Source: Odobenus rosmarus divergens (taxonomy: Eukaryota; Chordata; Mammalia; Carnivora; Odobenidae). From it: a stretch of 64,000 nucleotides of DNA. The stretch spans positions 396,691 through 460,690 of the forward strand of contig NW_004451510.1 of the NCBI RefSeq assembly GCF_000321225.1, in the 5' to 3' direction. The stretch's first letter is position 1; every line of letters begins with the position of its first letter. A program made the translations under genes and the position numbers. Below, in pieces: positions 35,856 to 47,690 of the stretch. The notes beneath the pieces were generated by a model. That model searched no databases, was not told the origin of the DNA, and worked only from the letters and a program-made list of their open reading frames with translations.

Positions 35856-36979
35856 TTGCCAATTATTAATATGGTCAATCTTTCTTACTGGCAACCAACT
35901 TATTCTATATTCTTATGATTGCCCCTAGTCTATTTTAGCTGGATTTTTTTGTTTGTTTGCTTGCTTGTTTTTCCTCTTGGGCTATAAGAAAAGGAAGATT
36001 CTGAGGTTTGGCCTTACTGTGCTATTTTAATCTTAAGTAAATAATCGCTTCTATTTATTATTTGCTATATTTTAATGTTCTCAGTACTTTTTGCATATAA
36101 TGGAGTAATATTTATGCAATACCTCTTGATGGATTTTTTATAATCCCTTTTATTTCCTTCTTCTGCTCCCCTTTGCAAATTTACACCTCAGTCATGAATA
36201 CTCTCATGCCAAGAGAAGAAAAGGGGGTTCACCTTAAAATAAAGAATCCCAAGGAAGGCATGATGTAGGGAGAACTCTCAGAGAGGAAAAGCAAATAGCA
36301 CCTGTTCAGATGGGGGGACAAAAGAGATTTGGAAAGATCCCTATGAATTAAAGATAAAGCCTGAGTCTCAGTAATAGAGTGCTCCCTCTCGTGGGCTCTA
36401 GATACATTGAGAAGTAAACCAAGGACAAGATGCGCAGTGGCTCAGAGGATGGCCATGGTGAGAAGTGAAGTGACTGCTGAATCCCTGACAGTCTGTACCA
36501 TAAGAAAGAGCTGAACTGGCACCAAGACAGTGATGTGGGGAAACCATGTCTTTATTGTGCCCAGAGGCCAGCCCATGAGTTACAGCATCTGGGAACACTT
36601 CTGAAGTGGATGCAGGGAAGGCAGGGCCCAATGCTTAGAGAACAGGCACAAGGAGCTACACTTCACCTGTTGGTCAATAGAAGCCATGGGGAAACAGCAC
36701 AGAGAGAGAAGACTCCCTGAGGCTATGTGAACTTTCTCCTTGTCTAGATACCATCTTTGGAAGAAGGTGGGAGAGGAAGCACTCTTTCAGAAAGACATGC
36801 AAACCTTATTTTACCCCCAAATGAGACTGTTTATAATAGGAGAAACTTGTAATCGGAAAGTTTGCCATTATTTCTGCCATCAGTGGAAATAAGAATGGCA
36901 AAAAAAATGTATTTGTTATAGAAATAGAGAATCTAAATTCCATGTACCTTCCAGGTTGTATTGCACTGAACTGTGGCCC
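35856..36979. other. Unique non-coding DNA
   Basis: No repeat family was recognised. Overlapping open frames on both strands at 36,398-36,720 are not protein-like. Confidence 0.4.
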
Positions 36980-37140
36980 TCCTCTTCATACATTATCTCA
37001 TTTAACCATCCAGAAACTATTACTATTCTCATTTCAGAGAAGACAATACTGAAATTAAAGGAATCTTGATAATTCTGGCAATATCAAAAAACTATTAAGT
37101 CAGAGATGTGAGATTCCGTGTGACCCCAAAGCTGCCTATC
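36980..37140 (-). mobile_element. MIR SINE, antisense
   Basis: 'ttatctcatttaaccatcc', 'tattactattctcatttcag' and 'cagagatgtgagattccgt' follow reverse-complement MIR order. Confidence 0.65.
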
Positions 37141-37432
37141 TTAATCATCTTGATTTATAATATAGGGTACATATTATTTCAGTGACAATTTGAGTGACAT
37201 CAATATGGGCTTCAGTTCTGGAGTTGGTGTATGAATTTGTCATTTGCTCTCCCGGATATTCACAAAATATATTAATTTTTAAAGCTTAAAGGAGCATATT
37301 GAACTGCCAGTTGGTTTTCTTTATATCTATGTCCATATCAGGACTTAGTTATTGGTCCTGCCTGCAGACAAACAAGTCAGGTTACAGTAAAGATGCTTTC
37401 TTCAGAATCCTTCTAACTCTTTTTTTTAAATT

Positions 37433-38208
37433 TTATTTTATTATATTACATTAGTCACCATACAGTACATCATTTGTTTTTGATGTAGTGATCCACGATT
37501 CATTGTTTTCATATAACATCCAGTGCTCCATGCAGTACATGCCCTCCTTAATACCCATCACTGGACTAACCCATCCCCCCACCCCCCTCCCCTCTAAAAC
37601 CCTCAGATTGTTTCTCAGAGCCCATAGTCTCTCATGGTTTGTCTCTCCCTCCGATTCCCCCCTTCATTTTTCCCTTCCTTCTCCTAATGTCCTCCATGCT
37701 ATTCCTTATGTTCCACAAATAAGTGAAACCATATGATAATTGACTTTCTCTGCTTGACTCATTTCACTTAGTATAATCTCCTCCAGTCCCATCCATGTTG
37801 ATGTAAAAGTTGGGTATTCATTCTTTCTGATGGATGAGTAATATTCCATTGTATATATGGAGCACATTTTCTTTATCCATTCATCTGTTGAAGGGCATCT
37901 CAGCTCTTTCCACAGTTTGAATATTGCAGACATTGCTGCTATGAACATTGGGGTGCATATGGCCCTTCTTTTCACTACATCTGTGTCTTTGAGGTAAATA
38001 CCCAGTAGTGCAATTGCTGGGTTGTAGGGTAGCTCTATTTTTAATTTTTTGAGGTACCTCCACACTGTTTTCCAAAGTGGCTGTACCAACTTGCATCCCA
38101 ACCAACAGTGTAAGAGGGTTCCCCTTTCTCTACAACCTCTCCAACATTTGCTGTTTCTTGCCTTGTCAGTTGTTGCCATTCTAACTGGTGTAAGGTGGTA
38201 TCTCAATC
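37433..38208 (-). mobile_element. Young 5'-truncated LINE-1 insertion
   Basis: A perfect 16-bp target duplication 'aatccttctaactctt' flanks the element at 37417-37432 and 38209-38224. The short T-rich end (37433-37462) is the reversed poly-A tail, and the L1 3' UTR and the ORF2 3' end follow on the minus strand. The 776-bp length shows typical 5' truncation during target-primed reverse transcription. The perfect duplication and long open frame mark it as the youngest L1 in the window. Confidence 0.96.
37706..38206 (-). pseudogene. LINE-1 ORF2 C-terminal fragment
   Basis: An uninterrupted frame of 166 codons on the minus strand matches the conserved C-terminal region of L1 ORF2p, downstream of the endonuclease and reverse-transcriptase domains. 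Diagnostic strings include [14 protein letters not shown] (cysteine-rich segment), [16 protein letters not shown] and the tail SQAEKVNYHMVSLICGT. The cysteine/histidine-containing motif near the start is visible. It lacks the endonuclease, the reverse-transcriptase domain and any promoter, so it is a dead fragment. The lack of stops reflects recent insertion rather than selection. Confidence 0.93.
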
Positions 38209-38224
38209 AATCCTTCTAACTCTT

Positions 38225-40744
38225 CAAAATGGTACTACACACCTCTTTTTGTATTTCTACAGTGTTTAGTTCCAGATAGTACCTTTTACCTATCACTGTG
38301 CAAGAACTCAAGCCCAAGGAGGCAGAATTGTGGTCAAATCTGGTCTACTTCCATTTGCCAACCTTTGGCACAGACAACATCCATCTTAAGATCCAGTGTG
38401 GCCCTAGACTGCAAATGTCTGATTGCCCAAACTCTAGACTTTAGAACCTGAAGGACTGGAACTGTCTTGGCCTTGCTTAACTGTTTCATTCTGTCCTTAA
38501 TGACCTCATTTCTCGGTGTTTTTCATGCTCCATTCCATGTCATTCTTTTTGTTCTTTCTCTGAATGTCAGTCATTTTACCCATAGGCAAAGGGTGTGATT
38601 TACTAGACCAAATCATGGTAGGTATTTGTCAACTGCTGCCTTCTAAATTTGGCGGAAGTGAGTGGAAAAAGATTCTGATGTTTTCTGAACTGCACCCAAA
38701 TACAAAATAGAAATCCAAAATGTTCTGGGAAAATATACCTTCTTATGGCTTAAAATTTATCCATCTCTCAATGGAAACTATTTAGGCATGCATCAGTATT
38801 TAGCTCTGACCTAGATATTTAGCCAAAATGTGCTCATTAGCTTCAGCCTCAGCATTGGCCTTTGAAAAATTCAGGCTGAAGATTCATGTGCAATTTCATA
38901 CCTTTTCTGGTATCCCTAAGCATGTGGTAGACCCATGTGATGACAAGGTTCCCATCATCCCTAAACAGCATAACCAGAACAGGAAAACAAGCAAGGAATT
39001 GCATTCCAATTCACTATTCATATATGAATATTCACTTTCAAATATAAGTACATATTTCAGATGTACCTTGAAGTGAAAAATCTTCTCATGTGCTTTACAT
39101 ATGATAAAACATAGCAGTCATTTACATATATTTATTATTTCAGGCATAAAATGCTATAAAAATTAATAATGATTTTGGAAATTTTAATGTCACATGCCAA
39201 ATATTATTAAGAATTTATAAATGATTAAATGAATGAAAAATGATTGACAAAAATACTACCACTACAAGGGACTATGTTAGCTAAATAACTTAGAAAGAAT
39301 GTTATATTTTTTTCAAATTAAATATATTTTTAAAATTAAGTAATAATGTGAGGCAGAAAAATAAGGTCTAAATTACATCATGCTTCTAATCCTTATAGGA
39401 TTATCTGGCATATTAGTATTCACAACATTAAACAAGATAGCTTTTAATAATGGTATTTTTTTAAAAAAGAATTGTATTTAATTTTCATGTATTTAATTAT
39501 ACTTAGGCCCTAAGTCTGTCAAGAAGTCCTATTGAGGAATTGTTCCCATTTTACGAGAATGAGTCAAAAGAAGAATGTCAAAAAAAAAAGAAGAAGAAGA
39601 ATGTCAACTTACCCAACTTTTTATAGAATGGAAAATCAGAAAAATGTCATGCAATTGTCATTGCCAACGGAACAAACACGAAGGCTCTGAATGATTCTGA
39701 ATCACAGGTATTCAACTTTTCGCACTCTCAGCTGTGTGTTTGGAAAGTAATTATAGCAATGTGTAATAGAACAGATTTACTGGCTGTGAGCAGAAAGACA
39801 GTAGCTGTTTTCCTCATTCTCTTTAAGCCATAGAGAAGCTCCATGACACACTAGAAATGTTGAAACTTCTTGTCTGCACTTCTACAGAATGTTCAAACAA
39901 AATGGTATAGCAACTAAGGCATGTTTAAAACAAAAAACTGCTTGCAATAAAGGAAGTCTTCATACTGAACTTTGCAAATAAGAAAAGCCAATTAACAACA
40001 GATGAGTGCTTGAGAGAACAGGTTCGTTATTGAAATCTCCTAAAGAATAAAACCAATTCATGTTTCTAGAGAGTGAAAGCATTTCTTACGTGCATCATAC
40101 AAGAATAAAAAGTAATCATTTCTTTATTCTATTCTAGGAAAGGTGCATGGATTGAGGGCAACTTCATAGAGAACCAGAGAAGTTAGTCCCAAGCAATGTG
40201 CCAAGATTTATGCCACAACCTCCATGAAATTTAAACAATTTCCAGCAAGCCTTCATTTCTCCCATTTCATAAAACTGTCCCTGATAATCATGTATGTGCT
40301 GACCTGTTTAATTAGTTATTCAGCACAGGAACAAACATATTTCTGACTGAGTGATAGGATTCACCAATTATGTTAACTTATGAGGAAAGGACATTGGGAA
40401 GTTTTAGAGTACACTCTGGTGTTAATTTGCATAAACAAGTTATTACCATAAAAAATGTTTCCATACATGTTCAGAAATGCCTTGTGTCTTTTTCTTTACC
40501 AGTACCTGCTTCAGAGAAACTTCACAAGACAACAGAGACTACAAGAAAAGTCAGTTACCTGAAGCTTTCATTTTGACTCTAAGGAAAAGGAATTCTTCAT
40601 CTTGAAAAGCCTGAGTTTTAGCAAACTTCTGTTGGTTAGAATTGAGCCCTTCCCTTTCAAAATGAGCAGGAACAAAACAAGCAAGGAGAGGGGTGTCCAC
40701 AGGGGTATATGGTGAAACATGTCAGATTTTGAATTATTAGACAT
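38225..40744. other. Repeat-poor, AT-rich non-coding DNA
   Basis: About 2.5 kb with no recognised transposable element. A purine stretch '(aag)n' lies near 39,580-39,600. Open frames at 38,828-39,076 and 40,370-40,576 show no recognisable domain. Confidence 0.4.
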
Positions 40745-40904
40745 TTGGGTTTGCAGTCTTAACTCTGCTACTTCATAGCTGTGTGACCTTAGAATTTTCT
40801 GAGTCTGTTTCCTCTTCTATAAAATGGGAATAGTAATAGGCTCTACTGTATAAGATCATTATTAGGATTAAATAAACTAGTCTTTATAAAATGCTTGCCA
40901 GTTA
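40745..40904 (+). mobile_element. MIR SINE, sense
   Basis: 'gctacttcatagctgtgtga', 'gtctgtttcctcttctataa', 'aatgggaatagtaatagg' and 'attattaggattaaataaac' follow the MIR consensus closely. Confidence 0.85.
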
Positions 40905-41395
40905 GCTATTACTGCATGACAAACATCCCAACACTCATAGATTAAAAGAAAAACTAGTTCTTATTTCTTCTGAGACTGTGGGCGAGCTCGACGATGCTGC
41001 TTATACCAAGCTTGGTTGATGTCACTTGGTTCACCCACATATCTGTAGTCAGCTTGCAGTTGGCTGGTCTAGATGGCCTAATTCACAAGCCGGGAGACCT
41101 ACCAGATGTTGGCTGGCTATTGAAGTGAGTCAGATAACTGGGCCACCTACCTCTCCTCTTCCAGGTGCTTGGCTCAGACTTGTTCTCATAGCAGAGACAG
41201 AGGTTTCAGAGATAAAGTGAATATATTCAGGGCTTCTTGAGACTGAAGCCTAGAAATGGTACACTACTTACACCATATTATATCCATCAAAGCAAATCAT
41301 ATAACCAAATCCAATATCAATGGAGGAAGGACATTATACCTCCAAGAGAGGAACTGCAAAGTCATGTGGCAAAGGTCATGGAAACCATAGAAACC
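40905..41395 (-). mobile_element. Ancient MaLR/MLT1-like repeat, antisense
   Basis: 'gttagctattactgcatgac', 'ttatttcttctgagactgtg', 'gttggctggtctagatggcc' and 'gaactgcaaagtcatgtggc' match in order a widely dispersed old mammalian LTR-type repeat. The subfamily name is uncertain. Confidence 0.6.
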
Positions 41396-42755
41396 TAAAG
41401 GTGTGAATAATTGTGATTATTTATGCAACATGGCACAGTGGTTGGCACACCATAAACATTCAATAAGAGAGGACTCGGATTTTTATTGTGGAGTAGATTG
41501 GAGAGGGGAGAGAGAGAGGGAGGTAGTCGGGGGGTATTTGGGGCGGGGGGCTGCTGGCTTAAGAATAGGGTGTGGTTGAGAAACCAAAGTGGTGCTCTGG
41601 TCTTTGGAAGCAATCCTGAACTTTGAGGGTGTGCTGAACACCAGCTTCCTCCATATCTCTAACTGATCAAGGTAATCAAATAGGATGTCTGTATCATTCT
41701 TTCCAACTACAGGGCACTGTTCAAATATTAAGAAATCCTCAAATTCTGTCTCTGTAGCTGAGCAGAAAATGAATAATCCTATATTCCCCAAGGAGCCTTC
41801 TTTGTCACAATGGCAAAGTGATTCATCCACCCAAGGTCACTGGTAAATTGAAATCTGAGCCAGGACTTTGAAGGAGTTACTATCTCACAGCTAAGTGTTT
41901 TGACAAGGTGGGATGAGCCAGGTTAATAGAAAAAGCCACTTATAAAGGGGAGATTCTTTATCCACACACTTTGCTGGAAACCTTAACATGAAGATTGATA
42001 GTAAGTTGGAAAAATTGCAGGGGAAAAGAGAAAGGCATTGCTGAATATAAGAAGTAAATTTGGTTTTAAAACACTTCATGAGCAATCAATGGGACCTACT
42101 GAACAGGCCAGAGGGCGCTGTAGTGGAACAGAGCAAATAGAAGAGTTATTTTAGGAAAAGGGAAACAGGGACCCAAATTTGGTCTAGGAAAATTCATTAT
42201 AAATATGTCACTCATTGCAAATGTAGAGAAACATTGCAATCCTCTACCAGCCAAGCCCAAAGCAGGCATAGATCTAATCTCTGTTCACACGCACCTAAGG
42301 CACACGCTCAGAATTTTTTTTTGTTTAATGCCAAACTGACCCCTCCTCCTCTCTTTGGCATATCACATGAAGACTTGCTTTATGGATCCTTATTTTCTTG
42401 GCCACATATTATATATTTAGGAGGCACAGAAGAGTCCAAGTTTTGAATATTGTCTACAATTGTCCCTCCTACAACCTCTTCACCTCCATCTGAAAGAGGC
42501 CTCAGAATACTAGATGTCCCAGCAAGACTCCACCCTCCACCCCACTTCTCTACCACTTATGGCCTCAGGATGTGTATCTGACTGCAGACTGCCAGAAATA
42601 ATACAGATCTGCTTCTTATACCAGTTTCCGTCAAGCAGCCAATTTTCAGGATCCCCAGGGCATGTGCCATGCTCAGGCATAAATGCTAAAGGGCTGTGTG
42701 GGGTGGGGGAGCATCTCAGCTCCCAACCTCCAGCATTGTTTACCTCTTGCCAGGT
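41396..42755. other. Unique non-coding DNA with a short MIR remnant
   Basis: At 41,815-41,870 'cacccaaggtcactggtaaa' resembles antisense MIR. The open frames at 41,483-41,830 and 42,510-42,791 (the latter open on both strands) are not recognised as proteins. Confidence 0.4.
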
Positions 42756-42965
42756 CTTACTTTCTCCGTAGCACTTATCACCAACCATCACACATGTTTT
42801 ATTGTTTTATTTACTAAGTCATCTGTTTAATGTGTTTATTTTCTCTCCCTGGTATAATATAAGAAGATTGCTATGTCCATTTTGTTTTATCCTGTATTCC
42901 TAGTACCTAAGATAGTGTATGGCTCACAGGAAGCATTGATAAATATTTCTTAAACTAGTAAATGT
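42756..42965 (+). mobile_element. LINE-2 3' end
   Basis: 'ctccgtagcacttatcacca', 'tttattttctctccctgg', 'tgtattcctagtacctaaga' and 'aagcattgataaatatttct' follow the L2 3' end in order. Confidence 0.78.
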
Positions 42966-43069
42966 CAGCACATGCTTGTGTAAATTTAGAGTTTGGGTAA
43001 AAAAGGTCTAGGAGGCACAGTATTACATTAATATGGACATATTATATAACTCTGAGTGCTGGTAGAGAG

Positions 43070-43530
43070 ATAACAGGTACTGGAGTCAGACAGAAGTGGG
43101 TTTCAATCCTGCTGATGAAATGTGAGTGAAAACGATTTGTGTCACTTCTGGACAAAGCATATTATAGACAGTAGGAGATGCTGTAATACCCTTTTGCCAA
43201 AGCATGGTGGTCAAAATGGACCCTCTGCCGCCTTGGTTCCTTGAGTTACTACAGAAGGCAGTGACCCCTGCTGACCTGCAGTAAACATGTAACACAAACA
43301 GGAAATAAGTAAATGTCATGTTAAGCCATTGAGGTGTGGGAACTGTTTGTTACTGAAGCATAATCTGGCCTGCTCTGACTCATACACTGTGTGGCTTAGG
43401 AGGTTTCTATGAAGATATTGATGCTATACAAAAGAAACAATAAGGCTTCCCACACAAACTATAATTAAATTAAATAACATGTATAAAGCACTTAGCATGA
43501 CCCTTTGATTCATAGTAGGTCTTCAGTAAA
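43070..43530 (+). mobile_element. MIR remnants (two pieces)
   Basis: 'actggagtcagacagaagtg' with 'ggtttcaatcctgctg' (43,080-43,115) is a MIR 5' end. 'tataaagcacttagcatgac' with 'catagtaggtcttcagtaaa' (43,480-43,532) is a MIR 3' end. The material between is not clearly MIR, so these may be two copies. Confidence 0.5.
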
Positions 43531-44064
43531 ATTTAAAAAGATAATAACTACATACAGTAGAGATCAAATATCTGCAACCTGTTACCAGGTTTTTCACCCT
43601 TCTGAAATCATGTTTTCATTCAATATCCAAGGAAAATAGTTCCAGTCTTTATACTATGGAACTTTATACAGTGAATGCAGAATGCAATGCCTTCCCCAGT
43701 ATTCTTCCAGGAAAATAGGAATGGGAAAGATTGGAGGATGGTTGCATTCTTTTGGTTGCTGTTGTCAATGCTGCCTTCAAAGTAATTTCCACTTTCCCAC
43801 TTGCTCACACCCTCTTTGATTTACCAGCTGTTCCATCTCAGTGAGTTGAGCTCCATTTCACTCCAATACATGGAAGATACCTTCTCTTCTTTACTGACTC
43901 AGCTCCTAAAGTCAGTGCCTTCAAATGGTTAAAGTACCTGTTATTCAGAGAAGTAAGATACATCTTGCCGTGTCTATTGCAAATCCTGCAATAATATTAA
44001 GCACATGACAAAGATTCAGTAACTACTTGTTTCTTACTTACTTGTGTGCTACATTTGTTTTTTC
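43531..44064. other. Unique non-coding DNA
   Basis: Nothing recognised. Confidence 0.4.
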
Positions 44065-44072
44065 ACTTAAGT

Positions 44073-44501
44073 CAGGGGTTAGCAATTTTTTTTTTAAATC
44101 AAGGGCCAGATGTTAAATATTTTTGGCTTTGTGGCCCATACAGTCCCTGTCACAACCACTCAATCCCTGTTGTGGTGTGAAAGTGGCCATAGACATTATG
44201 TAAACAAATGAGCACGGCTGTGTGTCAATAAAACTTTATTTTTTTTTTTAATTTTTTTTTAAGATTTTATTTGAGAGAGCAAGAGAGCACAAGCAGGGGA
44301 AGGGGCAGAGGGAGAGGGAGAAGCAGACTCCCCGCTGAGCAGGAAGCCCCAGGTGGGGCCCGATCCTAGCACCCTGGGATCATGACCCAAGCCAAAGGCA
44401 ACCGCCCAACCAACCAAGCCACCCAGGCATCCAATAAAACTTTATTGAAAATAAAGGCAGCTCCTGGATTTGATTCTCAGATTGTCATTGGATGACTCCT
44501 G
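44073..44501 (+). mobile_element. hAT-Charlie element interrupted by a SINE
   Basis: It begins 'caggggttagcaattttt' and ends 'ggatgactcctg', the same family as the element at 8,733. It shares 'gtcaataaaactttatt' and the 'ggctttgtggcccatacagt' block. The 8-bp flanks 'acttaagt' and 'atttaaac' match only at 5 of 8 positions. The SINE at 44,241 splits it. Confidence 0.8.
44241..44431 (-). mobile_element. CAN-SINE, antisense, nested in a hAT element
   Basis: A perfect 15-bp target duplication 'caataaaactttatt' (44226-44240 and 44432-44446) proves insertion inside the hAT copy. It ends 'ccacccaggcatc'. Confidence 0.97.
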
Positions 44502-44740
44502 ATTTAAACCATTCCAATTGCCTCTTACCAGAGAACGTGTACATTTAAAACATTTCCAGAGATATTTTCTTCAACTCACCACCATTTTTATTTAACAACT
44601 TAAGTATTCATCTGCTGTACCCTAAGCTCTGTGTAATCTTCTGATCTATGAGTCAAGTAACCAACAGTCCTGCCCTCTGGGGTCTCTTCATCCCTCCGGA
44701 GGACCGAGATGGAAATACAGATAAAAATTCAACTTGGTAT

Positions 44741-44908
44741 GGGGCACCAGGGTGGCTCAATAGGTTAAGTGTCTGCCTTCAGCTCTGGTCATGATCCCAG
44801 GGTCATGAGACCGAGTCCTGCATTGCACTCCCTGCTTCACGGGGAGTCTGCTTCTCCCTCTGCCTCCCTCTCTCTGTCTCTCATGAATAAATGAATAAAA
44901 ATCTTTAA
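44741..44908 (+). mobile_element. CAN-SINE, sense, short body
   Basis: The head is 'ggggcaccagggtggctcaa'. The body is about 25 bp shorter than usual in the CT-rich part. The 17-bp target duplication 'aaaaattcaacttggta' is perfect at 44723-44739 and 44909-44925. It ends 59 bp before the candidate exon at 44,968. Confidence 0.96.
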
Positions 44909-44967
44909 AAAAATTCAACTTGGTACGAGAAGCTCTATAATAAAATCTTTTTTTTCTCAAAATGCAG

Positions 44968-45111
44968 GAACCTGGGTATTGTCCTAGAGAGTTTATTCCA
45001 CTCTTCAAACCTCCCGGAAAAACTGACATGCATCAGACTGCCGATCTCACAGTATACTCTCTGAGGCAGGAATTTGAGGAAGCCATCATTTCCATCTTGA
45101 GCAGAAACTGA
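44968..45111 (+). CDS. Candidate terminal coding exon, 47 codons plus stop, unidentified
   Basis: A pyrimidine-rich acceptor ('cttttttttctcaaaatgcag', AG at 44966-44967) is followed by an open frame of 47 codons ending in TGA (45109-45111). The peptide begins EPGYCPREFIPLFKPPGKTD and ends RQEFEEAIISILSRN. Composition is balanced, with mixed charged and hydrophobic residues and an amphipathic helix-like C-terminus, unlike the low-complexity frames nearby. I do not recognise the protein. If real it is the last coding exon of a plus-strand gene whose other exons lie upstream. The next 2.4 kb are almost repeat-free, as a 3' UTR might be, but I saw no AATAAA or ATTAAA there before the SINEs at 48.2 kb. 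Chance remains a serious alternative. Confidence 0.33.
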   Translation, partial: EPGYCPREFIPLFKPPGKTDMHQTADLTVYSLRQEFEEAIISILSRN

Positions 45112-47524
45112 AACCCTTTTTTTTTCCCTTTTAATTACTGGTTGTTTCTGAGCTTAGAAAAACAGGAAGTGAAAGGAATCAAGAAATATTTTCCAAACAG
45201 AATTCCCGTCAATGCTCAGGGGTTAGGTTTCAGTGACAACACCCAGGAATGACAGTTCTTTCTCAAATCACGCCGGTGACTATGAGACAGAGGGGTGGCC
45301 GCCCCAGGTGAGCCGTGCTGCCATCACGATGTTACCAGATTCGAGGATTTCTCCTAAGACATTTATGACCACAGAATACTTTTTAAAGTACTCACTCCTT
45401 TATTTGCCATTTGTAGAAAGCCCAGTGAGCACTTGAGCAGGGTGAAGAAAGTGCAGACTGTTCTTCATTCGTAGGAATACTCTGATAACCCCGGCAAAGT
45501 GTGGGGTAAGCCGAGAAAGAAGCAAGCACTGGAGTCCTGCCAGCCCCTGGCCCAGCTTCTTGATGGCTGTACCAGATGTCTGAATCAACCTCGGCAGAAG
45601 GGCCAGGTGTTCTTTTAAATTTGAAATTACAAGCAGAAACATAAGACCATTTTATGTCTTCTTTGAAGAAACAGTTAGAGGATAAAAAAGCGGCAGCCGT
45701 CGACCTGACTTGGATTGAGACTTCTCAGCCAAATCTCAGTGAGAAAACCATTTCCCTTTCCCGCTCTGAGTGAGTGGGGGTTCCCCCTGGTCGCAGACCT
45801 CTGCCCTCTCTTCCTGACCACAGAGAAGTGCTCAGCCGATCAAAGAGGACAAATGCTCCAAGGAGACCACTCTGCCTCCCCACCTGGAGGACAGGCACAC
45901 CTCCCAGGGGACCTGTTTCCTCTGGACTTTCTCAAGGGGCATGACAGCATCTTAAAAAATGTCTGGACTTGAAAGGCAAAAAGTCAACCTTCAGATTTGT
46001 GTTCAGGAAGAAAGAAGACAGGCTGGTCAAAATTATATCCACTAGACATGCAGTCAGTAAGCTGGTGTGCTTTTTATAAGCCAACAAACATAAAAAACAA
46101 GACGTGATGCGTCCATTGGCTGGATTAGAAACAAGGACACTGCAAAAGGATTTACCAAAGGTGGCTTTGAATGGGTCTACTCTCCTTCCAATAGACTGTT
46201 CTGTCTGTTGAATACATTCGTCAGAGGATCAGGTGTTCTAAGTTGTTTTTGGTGTTTTGTTTTGTTTTGTTTTGTTTTTACTATTTTAATGGGCCTTAGC
46301 CAGACACATTCTTGTGGCCCCAGTGAATGTTCTATAGCTAAAATACTTCAGGGATTGGTAAAAAGCCTACAATATACCCCTCCTGGAAGTGTTACTTCAT
46401 CATGTACTTGCCTGGAGTAGCAATTCTGCTTCTGTAAAGAATTTCTGTAACCTTATTGCGTTCACCTCCAAGAAGAGATGAACAGTAGGGAGGTGTCCAG
46501 AAAGGTTACTTGGTGACTCAGACCGCAGACCTCCGAATGAAGTCACTCAAGAAGTTTGCATTAGTCTTGGCCCTAGATTTCTCATTGTCTAAATCAGCAC
46601 AGTGACCTTAACTACCCCCATCCCTATGCACACGCTCGTTCTCAAACATTGCACACGAAGACTTCTGTCCATGTCCCAGGTGCTGCCTCAAGACCCACCT
46701 GCCATTTCTTATGTGTCCTGTGCTATTGGTCTGGGTTTTGGAATCATTCTTGTTTTCAGCCCATTTAAATTTAGACATGACCTTTTAAAATCCCCCTTGC
46801 TTTTGCTGTCCATCAACGGGGTTGTAGAAATTAGTTCCTGTGGCACTGATGGAGACAGCCTAGCGAGTACTAAGATTCCTATTGCTTTGGAAACGAGGTG
46901 GGGGCTATTTTCTACCATGATAGTTCTTGATAGTCTTCCCTTCCCGAAAAAGGACTAGGTTGCTGGTTTGGGTGATTACAAAAGGGCAGAGCCGAACATG
47001 GGGTCCTGAGGCCTAAGAGGAGAGGGTAGAATCTTACCTGGGAGGGTTGAGGCTGGCATGGTTGAGCGAACCATTTCAGGTCAGACACTTGAGAAAAACC
47101 AGAGAGGGTAGAGCCTTGGGGAGATCAAACAGAAATATTCAGAGGAGGGGACACAGTCTAGGAGTATCTACAGCTTTATTGGCAGGGAAACCACAGGGCA
47201 GTGGTGCACAGGATTCCTTTGGGTTAAGAGTCAGAAAGTATAGTTTGTGGCCTATGGAGACAAAGAGCCAGGACAAACCTAGACAGCTCACAATTAGAGC
47301 CTGTTTCTATTCTCAGCTACAGAATTAGCTAATTTGTCATTTATTTGCTTTTCTCCCAACCATGCGATGGCCAATTATCACCCATTTTGCATGACTGGGT
47401 AATAATTTGAACATAAATTTAGGGAGGCCTAAGGAAAGGAGTTAAGAATGTTCCAATTACTGGAGCCAACTTGGCACTCCCGAATATCTCCCTCTCCACT
47501 CATGGGTTAGTCTCTGTCCCAAGA
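45112..47524. other. Repeat-poor stretch, possible untranslated or regulatory sequence
   Basis: About 2.4 kb without a recognised transposable element apart from a (TTTTG)n run at 46,255-46,280. GC content is visibly higher than in the surrounding 40-44 kb. Several medium open frames occur on both strands (45,400-45,642 minus; 45,715-45,972 and 46,602-46,958 plus), none recognised. The minus frame at 45,400-45,642 ends in a stop that overlaps an AATAAA on the minus strand. Confidence 0.4.
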
Positions 47525-47690
47525 TGACTTTGAAAAGTTTACTTTACCTCTCTCAGCCTCAGTTTTATCATCTGTAATGTGAAGATCATCCTATCTATCT
47601 TGCAAGGGTGTTTAAGGTTGCATGAAAGAATGAGCATAAAGCACTGAGCCACAGTGATGGATACAAGGTAAATAGTGCTCAATATTCCAG
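47525..47690 (+). mobile_element. MIR SINE, sense
   Basis: 'tacctctctcagcctcagtt', 'ttatcatctgtaatgtgaag' and 'gcataaagcactgagccaca' follow MIR order. Confidence 0.78.

Noticed and set aside
42510..42791. Overlapping plus and minus open frames of 85 and 93 codons
   Set aside because: Both strands are open over the same bases and the 3' end overlaps L2 sequence; no recognisable domain.
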